Source of the DNA: Stutzerimonas stutzeri
GTDB lineage: Bacteria; Pseudomonadota; Gammaproteobacteria; Pseudomonadales; Pseudomonadaceae
Direction: 5' to 3'
Assembly: GCF_019090095.1 (NCBI RefSeq)
Contig: NZ_JAGQFP010000002.1
Coordinates: 1,922,001 to 1,986,000 of the forward strand
Length of the DNA: 64,000 bases
Made by a program: the position numbers and the translations under genes. The notes beneath the pieces were generated by a model, which was not told the DNA's origin, searched no databases, and saw nothing but the letters and a program-made list of their open reading frames with translations. Of the stretch, positions 8,501 through 16,622 are shown one piece after another (the stretch's first letter is position 1; each line of letters begins with the position of its first letter).

Positions 8501-9660
8501 GTTATGACCACTTGCCGAGTGCGTCCGGATACAGCGCTGCCAGCGCCGAGGTGGTGCAGCAGGTGAAGTTTTCCGAGGTTGGGGTGTTCCGCATGAAGGT
8601 GACTCCGCCCGTGGGCGGTTACCTCGATAACGAAACGGTGGCAGGCGGGCTTTCAGCCAATGTCGGGAGGGTGACGCCCGCTTATCTGGCGGCGGCGGGG
8701 AGCGGCAGCCTGGGTAACGCTTGCAGCAACGGCATCACCTATCAGGCCCAGCCGCTGAGTATTACCGGCAGGCCTAGCCTGACGATTAGCGGTATGAGCC
8801 GTGGCGGCACCTTGACCACCAATTACGATCGAGGGCTGTTTTGGCGTTTCGCAAGCAGCTGGGTGCCCACCTACTTCTCCAATACCGGCCGTGCGGCGTT
8901 GGATGCTCGCAGGCCGGCGGCGGGGCAGTCGGCGTCGCTCGATTGCTCACTGGCAGCCAACATCTCCAATTGCGTGGCGGCCAGGTTGGAAGTGGGCGGC
9001 TCGATTGTCGGACGGGTTCCTGACAGTGAGCAACCGGGTAACGGGGCGAAGACCTTTCTGGCCCCTGACGACCTGGCGCTGCGTTATCTACGGGCCGCCA
9101 ACCCGGAGCTCGATGACAGCCCATTCGACGCAACCCTCTCGGTATTCACGCCGCGTGCAAAGCTTGTCGACGCGGATGGCGTCTACGTTGCCAGCGCCGC
9201 GGCAACTTACACACCAATTGACTATGCATTTCCCCTGAGCGGCGCATCGGTGGTGCTGGGGCGTTACCGGCTGACGGGGGCGTCGGGGCCGGAAATCAGC
9301 CCGCTAAGCCTGCCGCTGTACCTGGAATATTGGAGTGGAACGGCTTTCGTCACCGACACCGCGCCGGCCGATATGAACTGCACTGCGGTCAGCGATGCGG
9401 CGCTGGACAATCCAACCGGCAGTCTGACCCCTGCCAAGACCAGCGTCACGGTCGGGGCGGTGTCGCAAGGGGTGCGGTTGCTGACCCTGAGCGCGCCGGG
9501 CACCGGCAACGCAGGAACGCTTCGAGTGACGCCGCAAGTGCCCGGCTGGCTGTACTTCGACTGGCTGGGCAAGGGGGCGACAAACCCCAGCGCGATTGCC
9601 AGTTTTGGTGGCTATGCCGGTGCGCGGCCGTTGATCTTTCGCCGAGAGGTCTATCGCTAA
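5581..9660 (+). CDS. mshQ: giant secreted MSHA protein MshQ (DUF6701 C-terminus)
   Basis: This is a predicted 1359-residue exported protein. I start it at GTG 5581, since GAGGG lies 10 bases upstream. This start gives a clean signal peptide (cleavage near ASA/AD, about residue 25) and an 11-base overlap with mshP. Residues about 60-345 are Ser/Thr/Gly/Asn/Val-rich short repeats that look like a parallel beta-helix. Residues about 370-625 resemble the lectin-like/LamG jelly roll seen in MshQ proteins (GADGMALILSD, GIGLDEFGN). The remainder, to the C-terminal GWLYFDWLGKG and RPLIFRREVY, matches the MshQ/DUF6701 region. It is a likely adhesin or pilus-tip component, but this is inferred. It is the last gene before a strong terminator. 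Confidence 0.85.
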   Translation: MGTRASAVVRRMLLSLCMLPGLASAADYSFYWYFGYGTNAPCTGTWYYDSGTFSCSGAVSLNSGDTLTADWPLGDVAVSASGGFTLRGNVIGTSNRSVSLNSGYSPLTATGTNTVYGSIASTSGAISLTTTTVNGAVEAGTGGVTLVRSAVSGTLLSSGATNITDTSISGTARINNNLTASGTTFKSTLTVTGTSLLSASTLEANLVNGGDVTATNGTVIAGSVSNSYGTILVEGGRVGGSVTGQTIVGNAAVFGGSLAASAGAVTVTGGSVAGAISSNCCQITLTNTTVTGNVTATNNNIVLSRTTLTGNMSTTNEVRLDDSVVNGNVTAATWGNTTITGTGSSHVYGVCTPTATTPANLCDGPVTPSCLTTSADTFARSLLGNDWVVTSRSGTFGTPRIVNGRLRMTDDTGDASTAATVQRTFPAANNLITVTFKYFGYSNKSNRGADGMALILSDASVTPQPGAFGGSLGYAQKVGIPGFAGGWLGIGLDEFGNYSNPTEGRVGGVGSRSDAVAIRGSGSSEYAYLTGTGSLATGIDNGSATSTPSPGHLYRITVDSRTPGKTLVKVERDTGGTGNNYTTLIAPYDVRTNSGQGAVPKDFMLSFTGSTGGNVNIHELDDLQVCANKMSAVGAQIDHFEIFAPQTGLTCSPMPITVKACLDAACSLYTEPVTATATLSAANRGVVSSDTQTFTGGTGAFSLVRTTSGTVTLGVGASTPAAKPYTETKCKIGSGSLSANCAVEFVDSGFVFDIPTQLSNKPSGEVMINAVRKDQTTQRCVPAFQKVDRDLAIWSTYIEPNTGAGRSLEVNGTPVSSNASAPTTMRLNFNDNAQAPITVRYNDAGKLELNVRYSGSAANKDADLVMSGSKQFVVKPVGFCVKPTAWSDATMTTCAAGDATCPAFIAAGDGFPVRFRPVGWESDSDAELCTGNPTTPNFRHSNLAISSELVQPIGGAAGTLSLSSSNTSLDGRTSYDHLPSASGYSAASAEVVQQVKFSEVGVFRMKVTPPVGGYLDNETVAGGLSANVGRVTPAYLAAAGSGSLGNACSNGITYQAQPLSITGRPSLTISGMSRGGTLTTNYDRGLFWRFASSWVPTYFSNTGRAALDARRPAAGQSASLDCSLAANISNCVAARLEVGGSIVGRVPDSEQPGNGAKTFLAPDDLALRYLRAANPELDDSPFDATLSVFTPRAKLVDADGVYVASAAATYTPIDYAFPLSGASVVLGRYRLTGASGPEISPLSLPLYLEYWSGTAFVTDTAPADMNCTAVSDAALDNPTGSLTPAKTSVTVGAVSQGVRLLTLSAPGTGNAGTLRVTPQVPGWLYFDWLGKGATNPSAIASFGGYAGARPLIFRREVYR

Positions 9661-9662
9661 AC

Positions 9663-9692
9663 AAAGGGGCCGCTCACTGAGCGGCCCCTTTG
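9663..9692 (+). terminator. intrinsic terminator of the msh cluster
   Basis: A perfect 13-base-pair stem at 9663-9675 and 9679-9691 has a three-base loop (ACT) and a 3' arm ending in CCCCTTT. It begins three bases after the mshQ stop, so it closes the pilus cluster. Confidence 0.88.
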
Positions 9693-10013
9693 CATGCCGA
9701 TATAAAAGAGGGGATTCCCTGGCCTGCCTGTACCAGGGCCCCCAAAACTGGCTGTGACTGAGCTATTGCATCGGTCGTGCCAGTTTCGGACGTAGCGCGG
9801 ATGGCGCTGCTTCGAACATCGCTAACGCGCCGCTTCGACTGGGCAGGGCGCTGAAGCCCGCGGTTCTAGCGGGGTTCGGCGGCAGGCGTTGCGCTCTGCT
9901 GCCGATAGGGGGATGCGATTTGCAGACTGACCCGGGTGATGCCGGGTCGCAAACAGGTCATGCATGCCTGGCGGCGGTGCTCGATTCGCGCCCTGCGCCC
10001 TGCTTTGGCGCAG
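9693..10013. other. gene-free gap with a spaced inverted repeat
   Basis: I see no convincing gene here; frames through it lack ribosome sites and recognisable products. It contains AAACTGGC at 9745-9752 and its exact complement GCCAGTTT at 9779-9786, separated by 26 bases. That spacing suits two operator half-sites or a loose stem. No gene starts nearby in either direction, so it may be a relict regulatory region. Confidence 0.4.
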
Positions 10014-10415
10014 TCAGTTCTGTTCGGGCCAGACGCGCAGCGGAGCACCCTCGGCAGGCCAGAAGCGCAGTTGGTCGATCTTCGAAACATCCCAGCGTTC
10101 GATTCGCGAGAGCAATTCGAGGAAGTGCTGCTCCTGCTTCATGATGTGTTCGGCGCAGAGCTTGCGGGTGCTGCCGATATCGCTGAAGCGCAGCGTTTGC
10201 CCATCGCGCTGGTAGTTGGCGAACCAGTGGTTACAACCGGCGTTGCCGTAGGCACGGTCTTCGCTGAACGTCAGTGAGACGGGGTTGCGTCCGACCACGG
10301 GCTCGTCACCAATCCATTCGGCGATATAGGTCACGTCGTTCTGCAGGGTCAGCGGTTCGACCGAGCAACCTGTAACGGAGGCCATGGCCAAACCGGCCAT
10401 CATGAGCGCTCTCAT
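10014..10415 (-). CDS. META-domain lipoprotein
   Basis: This 133-residue predicted lipoprotein has a hydrophobic leader, MRALMMAGLAMASVTGC, with a lipobox-like VTGC. A META/HslJ-type domain follows: IGDEPVVGRNPVSLTFSEDRAYGNAGCNHWFANY is split by the signature GxxGCNxxxxxY core. The family includes outer-membrane-associated proteins linked to stress or antibiotic tolerance, but the biochemical role is unknown. I chose the ATG at 10415 because the reading frame upstream is not leader-like and this start overlaps the upstream gene as ATGA. It is expressed with the cysteine-motif protein upstream of it. Confidence 0.75.
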   Translation of the reverse strand: MRALMMAGLAMASVTGCSVEPLTLQNDVTYIAEWIGDEPVVGRNPVSLTFSEDRAYGNAGCNHWFANYQRDGQTLRFSDIGSTRKLCAEHIMKQEQHFLELLSRIERWDVSKIDQLRFWPAEGAPLRVWPEQN

Positions 10416-10849
10416 GCTTGGGCCCTCTGGCAGGCGGGGCACAGGTGCCGACCGGCGTCGTTCTTCCAGCCCAGTTCGGCGATACGCGCTTCGGCGGCCG
10501 GGGCGCGCGCGGCTTCGCCCTTGGCGGCATCCACGGCGAACTCGAAATCCAGCTGCTTGCCGCAGCCGTCACAATCGACCTGCCAGTTGAGTATCGCCAG
10601 TTCGCGGAATACGGGGCCGCTCGCCACAGCCATCCATTGCCCGGGCGGATTGATCAAGTGGCGGACCTTGTCGACGGTCAGGCGCTGGGAGAGTTCGCGA
10701 CTGCCTTTTAGCGTGACGATCAGCACGTCACCTGAGCGAACGTTGCCGCCGTTGCCAGTGACCTGATAACGGCCCGGTGCCAGGGCCCGGCATTCAGTGA
10801 GGGTGTGCCCGGGGTTGAGCAGGGTGTAGCGGAAATCGTGTTCGGCCAT
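10412..10849 (-). CDS. uncharacterised protein with paired CxxC motifs
   Basis: This 145-residue cytoplasmic-looking protein has no signal peptide or membrane segment. It carries CDGC near residue 93 and CPAC near residue 138, spaced like a zinc-ribbon or metal-binding pair. A basic and alanine-rich helix (about 105-125) separates them. The N-terminal half is beta-rich (YRYQVTGNGG-like and VLIVTLKGS). I do not recognise the function. Its stop overlaps the start of the META lipoprotein, so the two form a small operon. Confidence 0.6.
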   Translation of the reverse strand: MAEHDFRYTLLNPGHTLTECRALAPGRYQVTGNGGNVRSGDVLIVTLKGSRELSQRLTVDKVRHLINPPGQWMAVASGPVFRELAILNWQVDCDGCGKQLDFEFAVDAAKGEAARAPAAEARIAELGWKNDAGRHLCPACQRAQA

Positions 10850-11027
10850 GACTCGCGATCGATTGGATTGGAAGGAAGGTGCGCTGGGTGGTCATGCTAG
10901 CACGGCCAGGCGTGGTGGCAGCGCTGGAAGCGCGCTGGGGAGTGAGGCGGGAGGGTAAGCGATGTCGGGGTAGGAGGTGGGGGCTGTAGGGGTTGGCGGG
11001 TTGGTTAACCCTGGCCCTTCACCCCAG

Positions 11028-11050
11028 CCCTCTCCCCAAAGGGGAGAGGG
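11028..11050. repeat. perfect hairpin repeat in the 10.85-11.19 kb gap
   Basis: CCCTCTCCCC and GGGGAGAGGG flank AAA, a perfect 10-base-pair hairpin. Similar GC-rich palindromes are common dispersed intergenic repeats in gamma-proteobacteria. It lies in a roughly 345-base gap where I find no gene. A T-run is absent, so I do not call it a terminator. Confidence 0.6.
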
Positions 11051-11111
11051 GACAGTCCCAGTGAATCGCCGGCGAGAGGTTGATCGAGACTGGGCGGCGA
11101 AGGCAACACCG

Positions 11112-11163
11112 GCCAAAGCGAAGCCAAACCCAAACCCAAACCCAAAGCTAAGCCAAAGCCAAC
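11112..11163. repeat. short tandem CCAAAC-type repeat
   Basis: The stretch reads as repeats of CCAAA with a 6-base AAACCC unit in its middle, repeated about three times and flanked by GCCAAAG variants. It ends just before the stop codon of the dienelactone hydrolase gene on the other strand. It may vary in copy number between strains; no function is evident. Confidence 0.5.
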
Positions 11164-11194
11164 AACCTAGGCAGGGAAGCCGGCAGCGGTTGGG

Positions 11195-11986
11195 TTATCG
11201 ACCCGATTCGAAGGTCTGGTCGAGGAAGCGCTGCATGTCTTGCCAGGAGCGCTCGTCGGCGGCCTGGTTGTAGGCCACGTCGACGCCTTGTTCCTGGAAT
11301 TTGTCCGCACCGGGGTTGGTAAAGCCGTGCTTGGCGCCGGGCAGGGAGACGAGCTGGTAGTCGGCACCGGCCTTGACCATTTCGGCGCTCAGCGCCGCGA
11401 CATCGTCAGCGCTGACCATGCTGTCGGCGGCGCCATGCTCGACCAGTACGCGTACCTTGATAGTGCCAGGCGTGGCGCGGGTCTCGGTCGCCAAAGCGCC
11501 ATGGAAGCTGACGACGCCGTCGAGCGGCACGCCCTGGCGCGCCATGTCCAGGACGACCTTGCCGCCGAAGCAGTAGCCCACCGCGGCAAGCTTGTCGGTG
11601 TCGGTCTGCGCTTGCTGCTTGAGCAGGTCCAGCCCGGCGTTGAAGCGGCCCTTGGCTGCCTCGGCGTCGGACAGCGCGGCCTTCATGAAGCTCATGGCGT
11701 CCTTCGGGTGTTCGGTATGTTTGCCCTGGCCATACATGTCGATGGCCAGAGCGCTATAGCCCAGCTCGGCCAGGTCACGGGCGCGGCGCTTGGCGTAGTC
11801 GTTCAGGCCCCACCATTCATGGACGACCACGACGCCCGGGCGCTTGCCTTCGATGGCGTCGTCGTAGGCGTAGTAGCCGACCATCTTGGTGCCATCGGCG
11901 GCGGTATAGGGCATTTCGCGGGTCTGGACTTCAGCGTGGGCGACGGCGCTGATGGCCATCAAAGTACCGAGCAGGCAATAACGCAT
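11195..11986 (-). CDS. secreted dienelactone hydrolase family protein
   Basis: This 263-residue alpha/beta hydrolase has a signal peptide (MRYCLLGTLMAISAVAHA) and so is probably periplasmic, unlike classical cytoplasmic dienelactone hydrolases. The triad is visible: nucleophilic Cys in GYCFGGK, an Asp in the EHGAADSMV region, and His in GAKHGF. The HEWWGLN strand-turn near residue 50 is typical. The ATG at 11986 is preceded by AAGGAAA at good spacing. No aromatic degradation genes are nearby, so the true substrate is unknown. It appears to be transcribed alone. Confidence 0.88.
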   Translation of the reverse strand: MRYCLLGTLMAISAVAHAEVQTREMPYTAADGTKMVGYYAYDDAIEGKRPGVVVVHEWWGLNDYAKRRARDLAELGYSALAIDMYGQGKHTEHPKDAMSFMKAALSDAEAAKGRFNAGLDLLKQQAQTDTDKLAAVGYCFGGKVVLDMARQGVPLDGVVSFHGALATETRATPGTIKVRVLVEHGAADSMVSADDVAALSAEMVKAGADYQLVSLPGAKHGFTNPGADKFQEQGVDVAYNQAADERSWQDMQRFLDQTFESGR

Positions 11987-12165
11987 GGTGGTTTCCTTAT
12001 CGACCGTATCGAGGTGCTTCGATAAATAGCCGGAGTTCGGCTCGCGCGCAACCGCGCAGCGTCGGCGGGGCAGCGATGAGCTTGTCGAACGGCTTTTTCG
12101 GCAAGCCTGGCGGGGTGGCTCGCAGCAACAGCCCAGGTCACGGTGGGCGTTGATCGTAGTCGCCA

Positions 12166-12186
12166 GCCCGGTCATTGCGACCGGGC
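12166..12186 (-). other. hairpin downstream of napC
   Basis: An 8-base-pair stem GCCCGGTC / GACCGGGC with a 5-base loop lies 14 bases past the napC stop. It could help end or protect the nap transcript, but there is no U-tract after it on the minus strand. Confidence 0.4.
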
Positions 12187-12199
12187 CGGGTTAGGCTCG

Positions 12200-12796
12200 T
12201 TACCAGCCAGGCACACCGTGCATATCCGGCAGCCGGTGAGCGATGCCCTTGTGGCAATCGATGCACGTGGCTTCGCCGTTGGCCAGGGCGGTGGAGTGGA
12301 ATTTCGACGCGCGCTGGGACTGCTTGGTGAAGTCCATGTAGTCGAAGTTGTGGCAGTTGCGGCATTCGAGCGAGTCGTTGGACTTCAAGCGACGCCATTC
12401 ACGCTCGGCCATTTCGCGACGCATGCCGAGAAACTTCTCGCGCGTGTTGATGGTGCCGAAGATCTTGCCCCAGACCTCCTTGGACGCCTGCATCTTGCGC
12501 GCAATCTTGTCGGTCCACTTGTGCGGGACGTGACAGTCAGGGCAGGTCGCGCGTACCCCTGAGCGGTTGCTGTAATGGATGGTGTCCTTGATCTCCATGT
12601 ACACGTTGTCGCGCATTTCATGGCAGGAGATGCAGAAGGTTTCGGTGTTCGTCGCCTCCAGGGCGGTGTTGAAGCCGCCCCAGAAGATGATGCCGGCAAT
12701 GAACCCACCGAGCGCCAAGGCGCCCAGGCTGTAATGCACGCTGGGACGGCGCAGTACCGTCCAGTATCGCTTGAGAAACGACAGTATTGACTTCAT
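12200..12796 (-). CDS. napC: NapC tetrahaem cytochrome c quinol dehydrogenase
   Basis: NapC takes electrons from quinol in the inner membrane and passes them to NapB/NapA in the periplasm. The 198-residue protein has one N-terminal membrane anchor (about 22-45) followed by four CxxCH haem sites: CISCH, CPDCH, CRNCH and CIDCH. The spacing and length match the NapC/NirT family. It lies 10 bases downstream of napB in a single operon and is its last gene. Confidence 0.95.
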   Translation of the reverse strand: MKSILSFLKRYWTVLRRPSVHYSLGALALGGFIAGIIFWGGFNTALEATNTETFCISCHEMRDNVYMEIKDTIHYSNRSGVRATCPDCHVPHKWTDKIARKMQASKEVWGKIFGTINTREKFLGMRREMAEREWRRLKSNDSLECRNCHNFDYMDFTKQSQRASKFHSTALANGEATCIDCHKGIAHRLPDMHGVPGW

Positions 12797-12806
12797 CCGG
12801 GCGTCC

Positions 12807-13289
12807 TCACTGTTCGTTCTGCTTGTTTTCGTGATAGAGCAGCTTGTCGATATTCTTGAAGTCGTTCTTCACCAGCGGCTTCACATCCTGCTGCACCACA
12901 TGGCACTGCGTGCAGAAATAACGACGAGGAGCCACGGTGCCGAGTGTCTGGCCGTCACGGTCAGCGAAATGCGTGATGCTGATCATCGGCGCCTGAGTAC
13001 GCGCGCTGTTGGCGCGGCTGTGGCAGGACAGGCACTTGTTGCTGTTCGTGTCGATCTGATAACCGCGAATGGTATGCGGGATGGTCGGCGGCTGCTCCGG
13101 GTAGTTGCGCTCGCGTCGCAGGTCCTTGTTTTCTTCGTCCTTCAGCGGCGGTGGGGTGAACTCCTGGGTCAGGGTGCCGCCCGGGCGGCGGCCGTCCGGG
13201 GCAGGGGCATCCAGTGGGTAGTCCGGCCCGGCGGCAACCGCCAGGCCAAACACCGCGAGGAGGGTCAAAGGCAGTAAGCGAAATTTCAT
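12807..13289 (-). CDS. napB: NapB dihaem cytochrome c subunit
   Basis: This is the small subunit of periplasmic nitrate reductase, transferring electrons from NapC to NapA. The 160-residue precursor has a Sec signal peptide ([20 protein letters not shown]) and two c-haem sites, CLSCH and CTQCH, with the conserved PPTIPHTI segment before the first. The ATG at 13289 is selected because GGAGAG lies just upstream and the signal peptide starts there. It follows napA by 11 bases. Confidence 0.95.
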   Translation of the reverse strand: MKFRLLPLTLLAVFGLAVAAGPDYPLDAPAPDGRRPGGTLTQEFTPPPLKDEENKDLRRERNYPEQPPTIPHTIRGYQIDTNSNKCLSCHSRANSARTQAPMISITHFADRDGQTLGTVAPRRYFCTQCHVVQQDVKPLVKNDFKNIDKLLYHENKQNEQ

Positions 13290-13300
13290 GGCGACTCTCC

Positions 13301-15805
13301 TCAGGCGATGCTGACCACTTCGATCTTCACGGCGCATTTCTTGTAGTCCGTTTGCTTGGAGATCGGGTCGGTAGCGTCGAGGGTGACCTTGTTGATCAGT
13401 TTGTTGGCGTCGAAGAAGGGCACGAAGATCAGACCCTTCGGCGGTTTGTTGCGACCGCGGGTTTCGATGCGCGCCTGCATTTCGCCACGGCGGCTGATCA
13501 CCTTCACCACGCTGCCACGGCGTGCCTTGAGATCACGCGCGTCCTCGGGGTGCATGTACACCAACGCATCGGGGACCGCCTGGTACAGCTCGTCGACGCG
13601 CTGCGTCATGCTGCCGGTGTGCCAGTGCTCCAGTACGCGCCCGGTACTCAGCCAGAAGGGGTATTCCTCGTCCGGTACTTCGGCCGGCACTTCGTATGGC
13701 AGCGCGAAGATAATCGCCTTCTTGTCCGGGTAGCCGTAGAACTCCACCCCCGCACCCTTGGCGACATAAGGGTCATAGCCCTCACGGTAGCGCCAGCGGG
13801 TTTCCTTGCCGTCCACCACCGGCCAGCGCAGACCGCGTTCCTGGTGGTAGCGATCGAAATCCGCCAGATCATGGCCATGCCCGCGACCGAACTGGGCGTA
13901 TTCCTCGAACAGGCCCTTCTGCACATAGAAGCCGTAGGCCTCGGACTCCTGGTTGCGGTAGCCCTCGGCGATATCCGATGTGGGGAAACGGTCGACCTGG
14001 CCGTTCTTGAACAGCACCTCGAACAGCGTCTTGCCTTTCAATTCCGGCGCCTTGGCCAGCAGGTCGGCCGGCCAGACCTCGTCGGTGGTGAAACGCTTGG
14101 AGAATTCCATCAGCTGCCACAGGTCCGAGCGTGCCTCGCCTGGCGGGCTGACCAACTGGTGCCAGACATGGGTGCGGCGTTCGGCGTTGCCGTAGGCGCC
14201 TTCCTTTTCCACCCACATGGCGGCCGGCAGAATCAGGTCGGCGGCCTGGGCGGAGACGGTCGGGTAGACGTCCGAGACGATGACGAAGGTCTCGGGGTTG
14301 CGCCAGCCGGGCAGCACTTCCTGCATGATGTTCGGGCCGGCCTGCATGTTGTTGGTCACCTGGGTCCAGTAGACCTTGAGGTTGCCGTCCTTCAGCTCGC
14401 GGCTCTGCTGCACGGCATGGAAGCCGGGTTTTTCCTGGATGGTGCCTTCGGGCAGTTTCCAGATCTTCTCGGCCACGGCGCGATGCTTCGGATTGGTGAC
14501 GACCATGTCCGCAGGCAGGCGGTGGGAGAAGGTTCCGACTTCGCGGGCGGTGCCGCACGCCGACGGCTGTCCGGTCAGCGAGAAGGGGCTGTTGCCGGGT
14601 TCGCTGATCTTTCCGGTGAGCAGGTGAATGTTGTAGATCATGTTGTTCGCCCAGACACCGCGGGTGTGCTGGTTGAAGCCCATGGTCCAGAACGACATGA
14701 CCTTGGTCTTGGGGTCGGCGTAGAGTTCGGCCAGTGCCTTCAGGCGCTCGGCCGGTACGCCCGACTCGTGTGCCGCGTGCTCCAAGGTGTAGGGCTTGAG
14801 GAACTCGGCGTAGTCCTCGAAGCTGATATCGGTCCAGCTGCCGGCAACGGCGGCGTTTTCCGCCTTCAGCTCGCGGGGATCGGTCGGGCGCAGGCCGTAG
14901 CCGATGTTGGTCGCACCCTTGGCGAACTTGGTGTGGTTCTTGATGAAGTCCTGGTTGACCGCACCGCTCTGGATGATGTGGTTGGCGATGTAGTTGAGTA
15001 TCACCAGATCGGTTTGCGGGTTGAACACCATCGGGATGTCGGCCAGGTCGAAGCTGCGATGCTCGAAGGTCGACATGACGGCGACCTTGACGTGCGGTGC
15101 GCTCAGCCGGCGGTCGGTCACCCGGGTCCAGAGAACCGGATGCATCTCGGCCATGTTCGAACCCCAGAGCACGAAGGCATCGGCCGCTTCGATATCGTCG
15201 TAGCAGCCCATGGGTTCGTCCATGCCGAAGGTGCGCATGAAGCCGACGGCGGCCGAAGCCATGCAATGGCGGGCATTCGGGTCGAGGTTGTTGGAGCGAA
15301 AGCCGGCCTTCATCAGCTTGTTGGCGGCGTAGCCTTCCCAGACGGTCCACTGCCCGGAGCCGAACATGCCGACTGCACTCGGGCCGCTTTCCTTGAGCGC
15401 GGCCTTGTACTTCTGCTCCATGATGTCGAAGGCCTGTTCCCAGCTCACTGGCTGGAACTCACCCTGCTTGTCGTACTGCCCGTCCTTCATGCGCAGCAGC
15501 GGCTGCGTCAGGCGATCGGTGCCGTACATGATCTTCGACAGGAAGTAGCCCTTGACGCAGTTGATGCCGCGATTGACCTCAGCCTTGATGTCGCCATGGG
15601 TAGCCACGACGCGGTCGCCGGCAGTCGCGACCATGACGCCACAGCCGGTTCCGCAGAACCGGCACGGTGCCTTGTTCCACTTGAGGGAAGTCGCCTCCGG
15701 ATCGGTGATCAGATTACTGGCACTGGTGGCGATCGGCAGACCCGCCACGCTGGCTGCGATGGCCGCGGCGTTGGCCTTGGCGAATTGACGTCGTGTGAGG
15801 CTCAT
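13301..15805 (-). CDS. napA: periplasmic nitrate reductase catalytic subunit NapA
   Basis: NapA reduces nitrate to nitrite at a bis-molybdopterin guanine dinucleotide centre. The 834-residue precursor starts with a Tat leader containing TRRQFAK. The [4Fe-4S] site is formed by Cys48, Cys51, Cys55 and Cys83 (CRFCGTGC ... NCVKG). The likely Mo-ligand cysteine lies in the [12 protein letters not shown] segment. The length and motif order are normal for the family. The start overlaps the napD stop by four bases, so the two are coupled. The operon has no napF, napG or napH, so electrons enter through NapC. Confidence 0.97.
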   Translation of the reverse strand: MSLTRRQFAKANAAAIAASVAGLPIATSASNLITDPEATSLKWNKAPCRFCGTGCGVMVATAGDRVVATHGDIKAEVNRGINCVKGYFLSKIMYGTDRLTQPLLRMKDGQYDKQGEFQPVSWEQAFDIMEQKYKAALKESGPSAVGMFGSGQWTVWEGYAANKLMKAGFRSNNLDPNARHCMASAAVGFMRTFGMDEPMGCYDDIEAADAFVLWGSNMAEMHPVLWTRVTDRRLSAPHVKVAVMSTFEHRSFDLADIPMVFNPQTDLVILNYIANHIIQSGAVNQDFIKNHTKFAKGATNIGYGLRPTDPRELKAENAAVAGSWTDISFEDYAEFLKPYTLEHAAHESGVPAERLKALAELYADPKTKVMSFWTMGFNQHTRGVWANNMIYNIHLLTGKISEPGNSPFSLTGQPSACGTAREVGTFSHRLPADMVVTNPKHRAVAEKIWKLPEGTIQEKPGFHAVQQSRELKDGNLKVYWTQVTNNMQAGPNIMQEVLPGWRNPETFVIVSDVYPTVSAQAADLILPAAMWVEKEGAYGNAERRTHVWHQLVSPPGEARSDLWQLMEFSKRFTTDEVWPADLLAKAPELKGKTLFEVLFKNGQVDRFPTSDIAEGYRNQESEAYGFYVQKGLFEEYAQFGRGHGHDLADFDRYHQERGLRWPVVDGKETRWRYREGYDPYVAKGAGVEFYGYPDKKAIIFALPYEVPAEVPDEEYPFWLSTGRVLEHWHTGSMTQRVDELYQAVPDALVYMHPEDARDLKARRGSVVKVISRRGEMQARIETRGRNKPPKGLIFVPFFDANKLINKVTLDATDPISKQTDYKKCAVKIEVVSIA

Positions 15806-16065
15806 TCAGGCTCTCCTTCGGGTGAGAGGAGTTCGTGGTAAATCAGGGCAGCGTTGAGGACGCCGGGCACTTGTTGGATATCGCGGATGGTGTCGAGGAT
15901 GACGCTCTCGTGTTCGGCCTCCAGCACGACCACCAGCTTGCCCGCAGGGCTTTCCTGGTGCAGTTCGGTACCGGGGAGCAGCGTCAGGTTGCGTTTTACC
16001 GCATCCAGCAGTTCGGGGCGGCAATGCACAAGCAGGCTGGCGATATGCAGGGCGTTGTGAGTCAT
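15802..16065 (-). CDS. napD: NapD Tat-signal-binding chaperone
   Basis: NapD binds the NapA twin-arginine leader in the cytoplasm and delays export until the cofactors are inserted. The 87-residue protein has the NapD alpha/beta pattern with [12 protein letters not shown] and the [10 protein letters not shown] strand. It overlaps napA by four bases, which suits stoichiometric synthesis with its client. The 77 bases before it, after napE, contain no additional gene. Confidence 0.93.
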   Translation of the reverse strand: MTHNALHIASLLVHCRPELLDAVKRNLTLLPGTELHQESPAGKLVVVLEAEHESVILDTIRDIQQVPGVLNAALIYHELLSPEGEPE

Positions 16066-16142
16066 TTTTTTGATAAGGCTCCGCCTGCATTGAAGTCAGG
16101 CAAGCTAAGGGACGATCGGGTCGTGGCGTTAAGAGCTGGGTG

Positions 16143-16325
16143 TCAACTCGGTGGGCCTGGCGGACCGAAGAACAACAGCTGGCTGAACCACACGATGAAG
16201 CCATAGCCGGCCACGATCGCGACGCTCAGGATGGGGAACAGAAAGACCAGCAAGAAAACGAACAGCCTCGTTTCTTCCGGCTTGCCTATGGGTTTCTGGT
16301 CGGTGTCATGGGGCACTGCGTTCAC
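16143..16325 (-). CDS. napE: NapE small membrane protein
   Basis: This 60-residue protein has one hydrophobic segment (about 20-48, ETRLFVFLLVFLFPILSVA) and matches the NapE family by its PEETRLF entry and length. Its role in nitrate reduction is not well defined. It is the first gene of the operon, 77 bases ahead of napD. Confidence 0.88.
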   Translation of the reverse strand: MNAVPHDTDQKPIGKPEETRLFVFLLVFLFPILSVAIVAGYGFIVWFSQLLFFGPPGPPS

Positions 16326-16427
16326 CTTGTCTCTCCGACTGTTGCCGGAAGTCTAGGAAGCACAAACGGCTTAATCAAAGTCATTCGTCTACTAAACTTA
16401 AGGTTATAAGCAAATCGTGCAGTTCCA

Positions 16428-16441
16428 TTGATTTGGCTCAA
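16428..16441. promoter_or_regulatory. FNR/ANR/DNR-like binding site upstream of nap
   Basis: TTGAT-TTGG-CTCAA matches nine of the ten conserved positions of the TTGAT-N4-ATCAA consensus. It sits about 105 bases upstream of the napE start. A TATAAC hexamer on the minus strand at 16403-16408 would place the site near -39, roughly where class II FNR activators bind. It could link nap to oxygen limitation. The divergent MFS gene starts about 180 bases away on the other side. Confidence 0.55.
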
Positions 16442-16622
16442 GCAATGTGGCGGAACTTATGATCAATCCGCCGGGTGGTCGTCGCTCGACCCCAAACGAC
16501 GCGCCGGGCGGCGGTCGGCACAGGCCATTGGTTATCGACGGCTGCGGCGCGCGGTGGCTGTGCTAACCTGCGCCGCTTTTTTTTCGGGCCTCATACACCG
16601 GTAGGGGCATCGGAGTAACCGT

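Noticed and set aside
11028..11050. Hairpin CCCTCTCCCC/GGGGAGAGGG as a terminator
   Set aside because: No T-run follows on either strand; it fits a dispersed repeat better.
13214..15841. An 875-codon open frame on the plus strand opposite napA and napB
   Set aside because: It is antisense to two certain genes and is open only because of high GC and codon position bias; the product has no recognisable domain.
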